DNA of 17,071 nt from Saccoglossus kowalevskii (taxonomy: Eukaryota > Hemichordata > Enteropneusta > Harrimaniidae). Both the position numbers and the translations under genes were made by a program. This document shows positions 1 to 8,434 of the stretch, one piece after another; positions within the stretch are counted from its first letter, which is position 1; every line of letters begins with the position of its first letter. The notes under the pieces are model-generated. The model searched no databases. It saw nothing but the letters and a program-made list of their open reading frames with translations, and had not been told where the DNA came from. Location: contig NW_003112976.1 in the NCBI RefSeq assembly GCF_000003605.2, positions 13,184 to 30,254 on the forward strand, given 5' to 3'.

Positions 1-888
1 ATCAATAGGTTAGTTTCAGTAAAAAAACACATTACAAATCATGCAAGTTCAACATTTTCAAACCAATATACTAAAACAGAAATGCTCAGCGATGCAAAAA
101 AGGATAGATATTACTTTTCAATATACACATCTCTGATTTTACAATCCCTCACATATTCTACTCCCAATTATTCCTGCATAAAATAGAATAGCCTCTTTCC
201 ATGTTGACATTCTCAGTAAAATCATGTGATAGGCTGTTACAATTGGCTGTTACATACTATTTCGCCGGTCTGGAAAATGTGTTTAATTAGCTCTCATTCA
301 AGCGACAATGCACATTTCCCAGTGGGAGTGAACCCAGCTCGAATCTGCCATTACAAAATAGGGGTGTTTTCAGCAAAAAACGAATAATCCTTGAGTGCAC
401 AAAATACACTTAATTTTAGAACAAATGTTGCATTAGTTACAGCAGCAGAATACCACAGAAATATCAGACGAAACATGAAAACACTATATATTGTATTTCG
501 GCCTGAACCCTCTCTATTGCAATTCCAAGGATTACCCCCATATGTGCAACCATTTTCCACCTTCGTATCACCCAACCCTGAAAACAAATTCTTAATACCA
601 TGCTGAAGCGTTTGGTAATGAAGCGTTTGGTAATAATATGATAATCTTTATTACAACCTTATAGAATGAATTACATATCTATTTTGGTTTATAAAATGTA
701 ATAAAGGTGTTATATATATTATTGCCTGTACTCCCTGCATTTATATAAATTTCCACTGATCCGAGGCGATAAATAATAGCGAATCCCTAAGCTTTTTCGT
801 CATTCAAAAAATAGGTCACCTAACTAGCTCGTTCAACCATGGAGCTCCCTGGTCACACACGGTCTGTTGAGATAAACGCGACACTGGT
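1..888. other. No gene recognised; AT-rich DNA
   Basis: The open frames here, on both strands, are under 80 codons, overlap each other antisense, and show no recognisable protein. No promoter, tRNA or splice-bounded exon was seen. The only clear structure is the 15-bp tandem duplication at 604-633, listed separately. The stretch could be intergenic DNA upstream of the first exon at 1499. Confidence 0.6.
604..633. repeat. Perfect 15-bp tandem duplication
   Basis: The unit TGAAGCGTTTGGTAA occurs twice with no gap and no mismatch (604-618 and 619-633). A perfect short duplication in otherwise non-repetitive DNA suggests a recent slippage or repair event. Confidence 0.9.
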
Positions 889-1021
889 TCAGAATACTGT
901 AAAACCATTTATTTTCACAGGCATTTAATTTCACTATTTTGATATTTTAAGCAATTTCAATGGGTTTTAAGTTCACGAATTTAGCAGGGAAACAATGAGT
1001 TTATTTTACAAGTTTACGTGG

Positions 1022-1041
1022 ATTAATCCCGGGGGATTAAT
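1022..1041. repeat. Near-perfect palindrome
   Basis: The arms ATTAATCCC (1022-1030) and GGGATTAAT (1033-1041) are exact reverse complements around a 2-bp centre. The surrounding 889-1105 segment has the feel of an AT-rich dispersed repeat seen in marine invertebrate genomes, from memory only. There is no second copy in this window to prove that. Confidence 0.7.
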
Positions 1042-1106
1042 TTAGCGAATTTCATTTATCAACGAAAAATAGCTAAATTAAAAACCCACCTACTAATGCC
1101 AGTACA

Positions 1107-1183
1107 ACCATAGACCTTAGAAAGAGAAGGACATACAACTACAGTGTTACTTTTGTTTTTTACCTCTTTCTAAAGTCTATGGT
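1107..1183. repeat. Inverted repeat, 20-bp arms, 37-nt loop
   Basis: The left arm at 1107-1126 and the right arm at 1164-1183 are reverse complements with one mismatch: ACCATAGACCTTAGAAAGAG against ACCATAGACTTTAGAAAGAG. The spacer is T-rich near the right arm. As RNA it would fold into a 20-bp hairpin with a single C-A mismatch. It may be a small palindromic mobile repeat or part of one. A hairpin RNA is possible but has no further support. It lies about 0.3 kb upstream of the candidate first exon. Confidence 0.85.
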
Positions 1184-1481
1184 ACAACGCAAGTGAGCAT
1201 GAACCGCGGGTCAGAAGGTGGCAGTGGAGAGAAACCCCCTCAACCCTATTTACATAAAAATAGAAAGGAAATGGCCTCATTTGCATACAATGGATTAATT
1301 ATCGGAAGTTTACCAAAAAGTGAAACATTACCTGTCAGTTCCTTTTGACAACAGAAGCCAAGATGATTGACATGTTTCAAGTTTTAATTTGTTGACTTTC
1401 TGTGTTAGTAATATCTGGAATTTAACAAACTAACTTTTCTTGAAACTTTGGCGATGGTTGTTTCAGAGCGAGGCCAGACGG

Positions 1482-1491
1482 TGACGTCACT
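1482..1491 (+). promoter_or_regulatory. Consensus CRE (CREB/ATF site)
   Basis: The sequence is TGACGTCA inside the palindrome GTGACGTCAC. CREB/ATF bZIP dimers bind this 8-mer, and it is typically found close to transcription starts, often in CpG-rich promoters. Here it ends 7 bp before the ATG at 1499. The local 1441-1570 segment is clearly richer in CpG than the AT-rich DNA around it. Both facts support a real promoter, though binding is inferred. Confidence 0.6.
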
Positions 1492-1493
1492 AT

Positions 1494-1507
1494 CCAACAT
1501 GGCGGAC
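1494..1507 (+). promoter_or_regulatory. YY1-like element overlapping the start codon
   Basis: CCAACATGGCGGAC matches the AANATGGCGGC-type YY1 motif, which in animal genes commonly sits just downstream of the transcription start and often contains the initiator ATG. Its position right after the CRE and over the best start codon supports reading the segment as a TATA-less promoter with a short 5' leader. Confidence 0.5.
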
Positions 1508-1577
1508 ATTGAAAGCTCGGGATATCCAGCCGACGGTATTTCAGAAAAAGATGAAATTGTGGCGGCGACTAAACCAG
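1499..1577 (+). CDS. Candidate first coding exon of an unrecognised gene
   Basis: The reading frame begins ATGGCGGACATT and encodes 26 codons plus one base (phase 1), starting MADIESSGYPADG and ending EIVAATKP. It stops at CAG|GTAAGT (GT at 1578), a perfect animal splice donor. The start has a strong Kozak context, with A at -3 and G at +4, and overlaps a YY1-like motif just after a CRE. An in-frame ATG at 1454 would add 15 residues; an in-frame stop at 1409-1411 limits extension further upstream. I prefer 1499 because of the promoter motifs. The peptide is acidic and low in hydrophobic residues, with no signal peptide or membrane segment, which fits a soluble protein with a disordered N terminus. 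The gene is not recognised. The rest must lie in downstream exons, possibly beyond this window. Confidence 0.6.
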
Positions 1578-3254
1578 GTAAGTGTTGACCTGGTAAAGAG
1601 TTAGCAAGGTTACTCTTCTAGAAGTGCATGGTTGTTATTTTATTGAGAATAAGTGTTTAACTTTAGTGGTGATACTGCTTTTTATTTAATGGCTCAAGTT
1701 CGAATGATAAACACGGGCGTGATCGTCTTGCAGCGACCCGAGAGAATAATCGCAGATGCTGTTGAACTCTGGATGGATGATCACTTTATTTGAAATAGAG
1801 CCTCTTTAGTTACAAATGCGGCACTCGTTGAATTAAATGTCATCTTAATAGTTAGTTAACAAAAATGAAATGTGACATAACTCGTGTACTCGTGGAACAT
1901 GGTACTTAAAGACGTCGACATCACGAATTTTGTTCACGTCCAAACTAATGCGATTTCTCGTTTGCCGTTGTTCTGTGGACGGTCCGCCCCTCAGAGATCA
2001 AGCTACTTATACTGCTCATATCTAGATCAGTTGAAACTGTAACACATTCGTCTTTAATAATGTTAATACCTGATTACTAACATCGTGTTGTGGTAACATT
2101 GTCCAAGGTCATTGTACACTGGATTGTACCATTGGAGCTACAAGCTCTTGAAAATAACGCGATGCAGCATAACTTGTTAATATTAACACATGATATCTGG
2201 GGCAGCACAGGTGGCGAATTACAGATTGGGTTCCTATAAGTCACAATATAGAAGCTTGAAAGGATGTAATTGATTTTTCAAATTCGTAGTCACACGTACA
2301 CACGACTGAAAGCAATCAAACTCATAATAATATGGAGGGGCAATTCATGTGTGCTCTTTCAAGTAATTAATTTATTTTGAGCAATGTAGCAACATTTATT
2401 TTTAATGTCTTCAAATTATTTTAGCCTAGTTCTTTTTATTGGTTAGTTTTTTTGGGCTTCATTCAAGCACTTACGAGTCTTCCAAATACAAAATCTCCAT
2501 TTATCCTGAATAATGTGGAAATCCTTTGCAGCCCCTATCTCAGACTATATCCTGACAACTAATGACTAATACTGAATGTGCTATACATTTGAATGTCATG
2601 ATGCTTGCAAAAATAATCCTTGTTTAAATATAGAAAACATATTCTCTGGATTGTGGACTATTTAATGGTTAATTTCATTCATGAGCTTTATATAGGTCAA
2701 CAGTAAGACATAGCTTTTGAGAATATCTTATTGATATTCAGAACAGCACACATTTACTTTATTACTGGTCAGTGCTGTTCATTTAAATTTAAGTATTTAT
2801 TTTGCACTTGCTACAAAATTATAACAAAATATTTTGTGCAATGAAAATTAAATCTTTATGAATGATATTTAATATTTCATATGATAAAGAAGAAAAGAAG
2901 AATAGTCATAATTTTTTTACTCTAATATTAATGTAACATTGCAATTTTTCTTCAAACCTGGATAATCAAAAATGCAAGTTTTTTTAATCCGAGTGTTGCC
3001 ATGGCATACTGTGTATGCCTGATTCAGAATGCTTGATATACTTAATAAATCTGAAAATTCAAATTTCTGTTTTTCTCACTAACATAAACAACTCATTGAA
3101 CCAGAAGATAGTTTAAATTAAACTATTACCTTGACTTTTATTCAACATCTTATTCCATACATGTAAATTTATGGAAAGACTTCACAGAGATAAATGTCAC
3201 CTTCTTAAATTATCATGATGCTGTACCCCACTACATGTTATTTTTTGTCTACAG
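1578..3254 (+). other. Probable intron 1 (at least this long)
   Basis: This begins with the GTAAGT donor at 1578. It is AT-rich and has no recognisable gene, RNA or mobile element. A small perfect hairpin is present at 2721-2739 (GAATATC, 5-nt loop, GATATTC). If the candidate exon at 3255 is wrong, the intron runs on much further, through the repeats described below. Confidence 0.45.
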
Positions 3255-3451
3255 ATGATGTCTGTGTTTGCAGACAACTCCAGTTTTTAGACATAAGATT
3301 GGAGCTTTCTCATCAGTCCCCATTGGACATAGTCTGGAACAGGGATTTATGTTTTTGGGTTTGTTCATGCATTCTGGTGTACATGTATATGTACTCATCA
3401 AATTGTTTTTTTTTAGCTAAGTTGACTTTTGATGGAATTAAACAAAAATAA
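3255..3451 (+). CDS. Tentative second exon (weak)
   Basis: A T-rich tract ending in TTTTTGTCTACAG gives an acceptor-like site before 3255. Joining in phase with the donor at 1577 keeps the frame open through DDVCVCRQLQFLDIRLELSH and on to a TAA at 3449-3451. The first 40 or so residues look protein-like. The latter part runs into low-complexity AT-rich DNA (VYMYMYSSN), so an internal donor such as the GTTTGT near 3359 is possible. A second acceptor-like CAG at 3272-3274 would hit a stop almost at once. I recognise no protein family. Chance agreement of one acceptor with an open phase is quite possible. Confidence 0.18.
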
Positions 3452-3479
3452 TATTTTAACATCATTTCTTAGTCTTGCC

Positions 3480-3610
3480 GTCACTCATGGTGGGTTTCTG
3501 ATGCACATCAGTTTGTTTCGTGATTTGATTTAAGTGGTTGATAGTGGCCATTTGATTTCTTCTCATGTGTTCTACCACATTTCTGAGATACATTTACACT
3601 TTAGCCCACT
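3480..3610 (+). repeat. Partial body of head-hairpin repeat family 1
   Basis: The stretch around 3495-3560 (GCACATCAGTTTGTTTCG, then GTGATTTGATT and a GGCCATTTG segment) resembles the body of the copy that follows it (GCACGTCAATTTGTTTCACGA at 3751-3771). The same motif order appears in the copies at the right end of the window. It looks like the 3' part of one copy lying head-to-tail before the next. Confidence 0.4.
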
Positions 3611-3617
3611 GATTTTT

Positions 3618-3860
3618 AGCCCCCGTTCGGGCTTATGTTTTGACCTCCGTGCGTCCGTGCATGCGTGCGTCTGGATCTGTATCTTAGAAATGCCTGGACC
3701 AATCACAATCAAACTTCACATATACATCATACATGATATTATACATTATATGCACGTCAATTTGTTTCACGATCTGATTCAAGATGGGTGAATGGCGGCT
3801 ATTTTTGTGCTAAAAATCATCAAAATCAAACATTTAAACGTTAAACAATCATCATAATCA
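3618..3860 (+). repeat. Head-hairpin repeat family 1, copy C (shortened head)
   Basis: This starts with a small palindromic head, AGCCC-CCGTTC-GGGCT (3618-3633), then CTTATGTTTTGACC, a run of CGTGCGTCCGTGC-type repeats, and a body with AATCAAACTTCACATATAC and GATTCAAGATGGGTGAATGG. The order and wording match the copy at 16772-17071 (CTTATGTTTTGCCC, a GTGC run, GTTCAAACTTCACTCATAC, CATCAAAATC). Compared with the other two heads, the inner arm is deleted but the outer arm still pairs. The open frame across it is a by-product and not a gene. The family is non-coding; an autonomous partner is not visible. Confidence 0.75.
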
Positions 3861-4621
3861 TATTCCTGACATCTTTATATTCCAGCTATATTACTATAAA
3901 CAAAACTATATATTTTAAATTTGATAACTAACTTGTCACAAATACAAGTTGTTTTTTCTGACAATGAGTCATGATGAGAACATGTAATTCTGCTACTGTG
4001 GGAGCTAATTGATCTACATGGAAAATTGGCACACAGATCGAACCGCGACAGGGAATATAACGGCAAATGAAAACATGCAACAGAAATAAATGAACAATAT
4101 TAGAAGTAAAGCAAAAAATAATTTATTGCCTTTATGTGACAAATAAACCAGAAAAAATAAAAATCGACAGTGAGGAATCATTTGAATTAGGAATTCTCCG
4201 CCGACAAACACTCAAAATGAACTAATATAAGTCAAATTATTTCTGGTCTCGACAAATTAACGATCAACTGTCATACAAGATCAATAATAATTTACAAAGT
4301 TACACAGTAAAAATTACTAAAGTTCATAGCTCTTTTGAAAAAACTTCGTAGATGACGTCCAATCAATTTGGACTTACCACTTTTAATCCACTGATTTCGC
4401 AGTCTGCCAACTTGGAATTTTCAATTAATGTCTAATCACAATAAAGAGACAAGAAAAATGGGATCACAGCAAACGACTCTTTTATTTACAGTCTGTCAAT
4501 AATCTTTGACCTTTGAGCATCTGCTTTACTGATTGGCTGAGAATGACATCAATACTAGTGTTTCATCATAGAGGTCAAATCAACATCAGGGTGAAAGTTT
4601 TCATCCAGCTAGTTCCAGCGG
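3861..4621. other. No gene recognised
   Basis: This is AT-rich DNA with an AP-1-like TGAGTCA at 3966-3972 and a TGACGTCCAATCA string (CRE-like half plus CCAAT) near 4353-4365. A minus-strand exon-like segment at 4378-4431 is described under findings. Open frames on the minus strand (3875-4211) are short and low in complexity. Confidence 0.5.
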
Positions 4622-4870
4622 TTGGAATGTCGCACTATATGGATATCACGGTGGGAATGGGAAGTTTTTTTTATCCAAAGACAGAAGAATAGTTTTCATG
4701 ATAGAAATGCAATAACAGTGATGAAAGATGATAAAAGAGTTGGCAGTCTTCAGCGTGACATTGCAGAATTGCTGGCCCTAGTTTGGATTCGCAAGCCGCT
4801 ACCAAATAACGTGATTTCAACCACTCTCCCAGATACAGGGCTGCTACAATATTGGTTTCATTGTCAATGA
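4622..4870 (+). pseudogene. Decayed HIRAN-like protein fragment
   Basis: An 82-codon frame contains IWISRWEWEVFFIQRQ (about residues 6-21) followed by NSFHDRNAITVMKDDKRVG (about 24-42) and SLQRDIAELLALVW (about 43-56). The pattern W..GE.L...R..N..DRNAI.V.KD...VG...R.IA is the one I know from the small HIRAN-like proteins that are highly multicopy in mollusc and other invertebrate genomes. HIRAN domains bind 3' DNA ends in helicase-type proteins; the stand-alone copies have no settled function. Here the usual P before GE and the VGHLPR motif are altered (SLQRD). The similarity fades after LVWIRK and a stop follows at 4870. No clear start exon or donor is seen. It could be a degenerate fragment or one exon. 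The match is from memory and not verified. Confidence 0.4.
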
Positions 4871-5390
4871 CGCTAAGGCCGACTGAGTTTGACACTTGCT
4901 TCGTGGCTCTGCTTATACTGTAAAAGTTGCCAGCCATTTTTAAGGCCATTACATATTTCAAAAAGAGACTTGCTGACAGTCATGATTCTGATAAAAAATC
5001 TTGAAAATAAATATAAATCAGCGGTGCTGTCACAGCTATTTCATGTTCACTCCTTGTTTTATGCAATTAACAATTATTTTTAAAGAATGTTTATAAACAT
5101 CTCAACAGACTGCAAGAAAGTCAACTGTTAATAAAACCAAAGTCAACAAATAGAAAATAGGTTTTTGCTATTTTTTGTGTAGAAAAAGGCCCCCTCAATT
5201 TCTTTATTGTACCAAAAACTTCTAACCCCCCCCCCCCCCAGATAAATACAGTAAACATAATTGTAATATCACTACATGTAGGTTAGAAGTAAACACTATC
5301 TAAATAAATAAAATAGATGGACTTTGGTATTAGTTGTGCCTAGATTTGATTTTATTGTCATTGTCCCTTGTGGGATTTTTTGTTGTTGCT
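4871..5390. other. No gene recognised; contains a C14 tract
   Basis: Nothing gene-like is seen beyond short AT-rich frames. A homopolymer of 14 C lies at 5226-5239, and a TACATGTA octamer at 5273-5280. Confidence 0.6.
5226..5239 (+). repeat. Poly-C tract (14 C)
   Basis: There is an uninterrupted run of 14 C in AT-rich DNA. A shorter run of 11 C lies at 8094-8104. The exact length is likely to be polymorphic or uncertain in an assembly. Confidence 0.9.
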
Positions 5391-5850
5391 TTTTTAGCTC
5401 CGCTTTCAACTTTGTCGAGCTGAGCTTATCATATGAGTGATTGTCCGTTGGCGTTGTCCGTTCGGCGTCTGTGTCGTTCGCATCAACTACAAGTCTGAAT
5501 GCTTTGATACTTGGTGTATATGTACCTTGGGTAGACCGCTCTCAGATTTGTTCATTTCATGATCATATCTTCAATTCTCTAATTTTGGTGAATATTTTTG
5601 TAATTTTTGGTAAAAAGTAATATTTTTGACTTCTTGTTAAAAACCGCAAGTCCAATTGCTTTGATACTACATATATAGGTACTACATGTGGACCACTCTT
5701 GGATTTGTTTATTTCGTGATGATATCTTCAATTCTCTGATTTTAGTGAATGTTATCATGTTCACACAATCGCAGACATTATTTGTTAGGGTGCTCTATGA
5801 AATGGCACATTTTCTGGATGTTTTAGTGAGTACTCCGCGAGGTATATTGC
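5391..5850 (+). repeat. Head-hairpin repeat family 2
   Basis: TTTTT is followed by AGCTC (5396-5400), a 16-nt spacer and GAGCT (5417-5421), then GAGCTTATC, a run of TTGTCCGTTGGCGTTGTCCG-type sequence, and a body with an internal duplication. The plan (T run, AG-palindrome, CTTAT, GTCCG-rich stretch, body) is the same as in family 1, but the body sequence differs. The right limit is uncertain. I place it near a GTGAG...CTCAC pair at about 5826-5859. No coding capacity is seen. Confidence 0.6.
5491..5750 (+). repeat. Internal direct duplication, 103-bp units, 157-bp period
   Basis: Unit 1 (5491-5593) and unit 2 (5648-5750) share AAGTCYRAWTGCTTTGATAC, then a GTAGACCGCTC / GTGGACCACTC segment, ATCTTCAATTCTCT and a GTGAAT end. 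They differ by many substitutions, so the duplication is old and probably belongs to the repeat consensus. The 54-bp spacer is AT-rich. Confidence 0.8.
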
Positions 5851-5870
5851 TTGCTCTCACATTAGCATAA

Positions 5871-6782
5871 TTGTCCTTGAGTTCACTCATCGCTTTTCCA
5901 CATGCATTTCTCGTTCTTTGCTGCTAAATTTGTTTGCACTCTAATATGTTGTTGTTTTTGTCTTTCTAAACATCTAGTTTTTTTTCTAATTTATCCACTT
6001 TTACAGTGATAAATATTGCGTTCGAGTTGAGCTACTCGTGATTACAAGCCTGATTTACATTTTTCTTGCGGTGTTTTTTGTCAATGTATTAAATATAAGT
6101 CATTAAGTGCTTTGGGAAATAGCATAATTATATTGCGTGTGTGAAAGTGTCTGGTTAGACAATCACAACACGTTTTATTTTGTATTTTTATTTTCAAAAT
6201 GTATCACTGGCTGCGTTTGTTTTGTTTTATGTTTTCCTCAATAATTAACTGCCAATCCAATAATTCGTCGCCGCATGTACTCAGACAAGGGATTAATCGT
6301 CACAGTCATTATACTAGTAGTTTAAGTCCAATTGATTTGTAGAAATTCAGCTATGCGATGATTATATGTGCAGTTTTGTTTTGCGCACCCAGACACGAGC
6401 AAAAGTTAACCTGATAGATTTTCTGAACTACAGCATTCGTATTACTTATGCAAATTGAGTAAGGGTATGTTGCGTTCGCAAATAACAAAGTGTCAAATTA
6501 TTTTGAGCGCCGTTCGGAATAAATTTAGTCAAAATCACAAAAACACAAATACTAGTAATCAATAGATATCATGATTGATTGACCAGTTATATAGCTGCTT
6601 TAACTATGCACACAAGGACATACATGTAAAAGTGTAAATACAGGTCACAGTTTGACTTGCATAGCAAACGTTACAATGTGTCATGTCATGTTGGGCAGAA
6701 TGAGTACTGTACAATATAGATTCTTAAACACGTTATACATCAATGAGATATTGCAGATATTGCACTATAGAAGCAAGCTTGC
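5871..6782. other. No gene recognised
   Basis: Unremarkable AT-rich DNA. One TACATGTA octamer lies at 6621-6628. No exon, RNA gene or repeat with a second copy in the window was recognised. Confidence 0.6.
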
Positions 6783-6787
6783 CTAAT

Positions 6788-7821
6788 CAGTGTTCTCCAC
6801 AAGGGGTTTTAGGTGGGCCCATCAAGTTTTACGGCCGCCTAGTAACACTCAACACCCGCCCACCAACGTACATCCAGCTGAAATTATTTGTAAAAAGCTT
6901 GCATTGTTCTTCCCAAGCCTAAACAAGAGTAGTTGCCCAACCCTTTATTTTGCTATTGTTTCAAGAGTCCAAACATAAACAATGACCACTGGAAGTCTGC
7001 AAGCAGTTATCAATTGTATTCATGGCAATGTGTCAATCGCCTGAATTCATCGTCGCCCGACATTGTTGCCACTTATTGCTCACGATACGCAACTACAGTG
7101 GTTTCAATTTACAGCTGTATTTTTAATAATCGTCTTCCAATCACAAAAGAAAGAATTAAATACGAACAAAATGTATATGCACAGAAAATAAACAAATATA
7201 TTAGCATATTGAATGTAAACTCGAACAAAAATTAAAATTCTAGCCGTATTTACAACGACCGTCGGCCACCCACCGGTGTTGGCGTTGTAACGATTTAGTA
7301 TCTAAGTTGCATAGGGGAGCAGCGCATTCTGGGTGTTCGTGTACTGAATTCGGAAAGCTGTAATAAACATCAAACATGGCTGCCAGATTAGTTTACCGCG
7401 AGTATTTGTAATTGAATAATATTTTAGTTATCTTTTCCACGTACTTTTTTTCATTTATCCATTTTTTATGTCTAATCTTTCGAGAACATAGCAGATTCTT
7501 TTATTTTGCCGATTGCTAGCATTTTTCTTGAATCTCAAAACAACGTGTGAAAATGCAACGTATCGTGACCGTACATGCGTAAATGCATCTTACCGTTCGT
7601 CGTCGGCATGCCACAAATAAAAAATGTGACCAATCTGTTTGTATTTCAAAAAATTGTAACATGTTTCAATTAAATTAAAAAGAGAATAGTAAATAACTTA
7701 GTGTGTATTGCATTTCATGACATAAATGCTAGAAAGATGTATGTAAATGACATGCAAATTAATATGCAAATTTATGCTAATTAGGCCACCCACCAGCTAT
7801 TTTGAATTGTGGAGAACACTG
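6788..7821. mobile_element. Non-autonomous DNA transposon, hAT-like ends, 5-bp target duplication
   Basis: The left end is CAGTGTTCTCCACAA (6788-6802). The right end is its exact reverse complement (7807-7821), giving perfect 15-bp terminal inverted repeats, with looser GGTGGGC / GCCACCCACC similarity inside. Both ends are flanked by CTAAT (6783-6787 and 7822-7826), a clear 5-bp target-site duplication. CAGTG...CACTG ends resemble hAT elements, but classic hAT makes 8-bp duplications, so the superfamily is uncertain; 5-bp-duplicating hAT relatives are known to me only loosely. The 1,034-bp interior carries no transposase: the longest frame, 100 codons at 6933-7235, resembles no known protein. 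The 11-mer GGCCACCCACC occurs at the right end (7784-7794) and again inside (7264-7274), possibly a subterminal transposase-binding motif. Two ATGCAAAT octamers (7752-7759 and 7764-7771) lie near the right end. Confidence 0.8.
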
Positions 7822-8283
7822 CTAATGCTTCATACAAGAGGTCGCTTTGCAGGGTTTTCCTTTCAATTGTAAGCAACAAATGTAATGTTGTATCATTTTA
7901 TACATTTAGTACATGTTGGCAGACAAATTTTCCTTACTCTGACATTATGGTAGACCCCAATGCTTACTGCTGTGAAAACTAATATTTCTATTAAATATCC
8001 TGTCAGTCAGGACTTTCAATTTACATACTGTAGGAAAAAAGTAATGCCACACCCTGCCAAAACATCTTATTCTCATGTCCCAAATAAACATAACCCCCCC
8101 CCCCACGGAATCAACATACTCCCGGACAAATCTTCAAAATCTATTGACCATACCCCCGAAAAATTTCCAAAATGACTGGTAAATTGTTTCCTTGCTTTTA
8201 AAATGTGCTCTTACTGGTGTATATGCAAACTTTTCACTCTCTTCTTGTAATTAGGAATAAAAATGGGCAACAAATAAGGCTTT
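7822..8283. other. Between two elements; no gene recognised
   Basis: The interval begins with the right CTAAT duplication of the preceding element. The 71-codon frame at 7960-8175 is driven partly by an 11-C run (8094-8104) and resembles nothing known. The region could be the body of whatever retroposed transcript ended in the poly-A tract at 8393, but no gene product is visible in it. Confidence 0.45.
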
Positions 8284-8391
8284 TCATGATGAAGTGATTG
8301 TACATGTACTTTTATTTACTGTATAAACAACTGATATACCTCATGATGAAATGATTGTACTTTTATTTACTGAATAAACAACTGATATACC
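8284..8391 (+). repeat. Tandem duplication carrying a poly-A signal
   Basis: Unit 1 (8284-8340) and unit 2 (8341-8391) both read TCATGATGAARTGATTGTAC, then CTTTTATTTACTG, then ATAAACAACTGATATACC. Unit 2 lacks one 6-nt piece (ATGTAC). At the matching position unit 1 has GTATAAA and unit 2 has GAATAAA, so only unit 2 carries the canonical AATAAA (8373-8378). Confidence 0.9.
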
Positions 8392-8415
8392 TAAAAAAAA
8401 AAAAAAAAAAAAAAA
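8373..8415 (+). other. AATAAA plus 23-A tract: probable retroposed 3' end
   Basis: AATAAA at 8373-8378 is followed 14 nt later by 23 consecutive A (8393-8415). A genomic A-tract at the normal cleavage distance from AATAAA is the mark of a reverse-transcribed polyadenylated RNA (retroposed copy, SINE or LINE tail). The 5' limit is not clear. TAATGC occurs just after the tract (8416-8421) and at 7823-7828, a possible but weak target-site duplication. No coding remnant was recognised upstream. Confidence 0.5.
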
Positions 8416-8434
8416 TAATGCATTTCTAGCAATA

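Noticed and set aside
290-350. Possible tRNA-like B box on the minus strand (GGTTCACTCCC)
   Set aside because: No A box or cloverleaf could be formed around it.
6933-7235. 100-codon frame inside the CTAAT-flanked element as a transposase remnant
   Set aside because: No transposase motif or zinc finger is visible; the sequence reads like translated non-coding DNA.
7960-8175. 71-codon proline-containing frame
   Set aside because: Its NPPPH part comes from an 11-C tract; no homology recognised.
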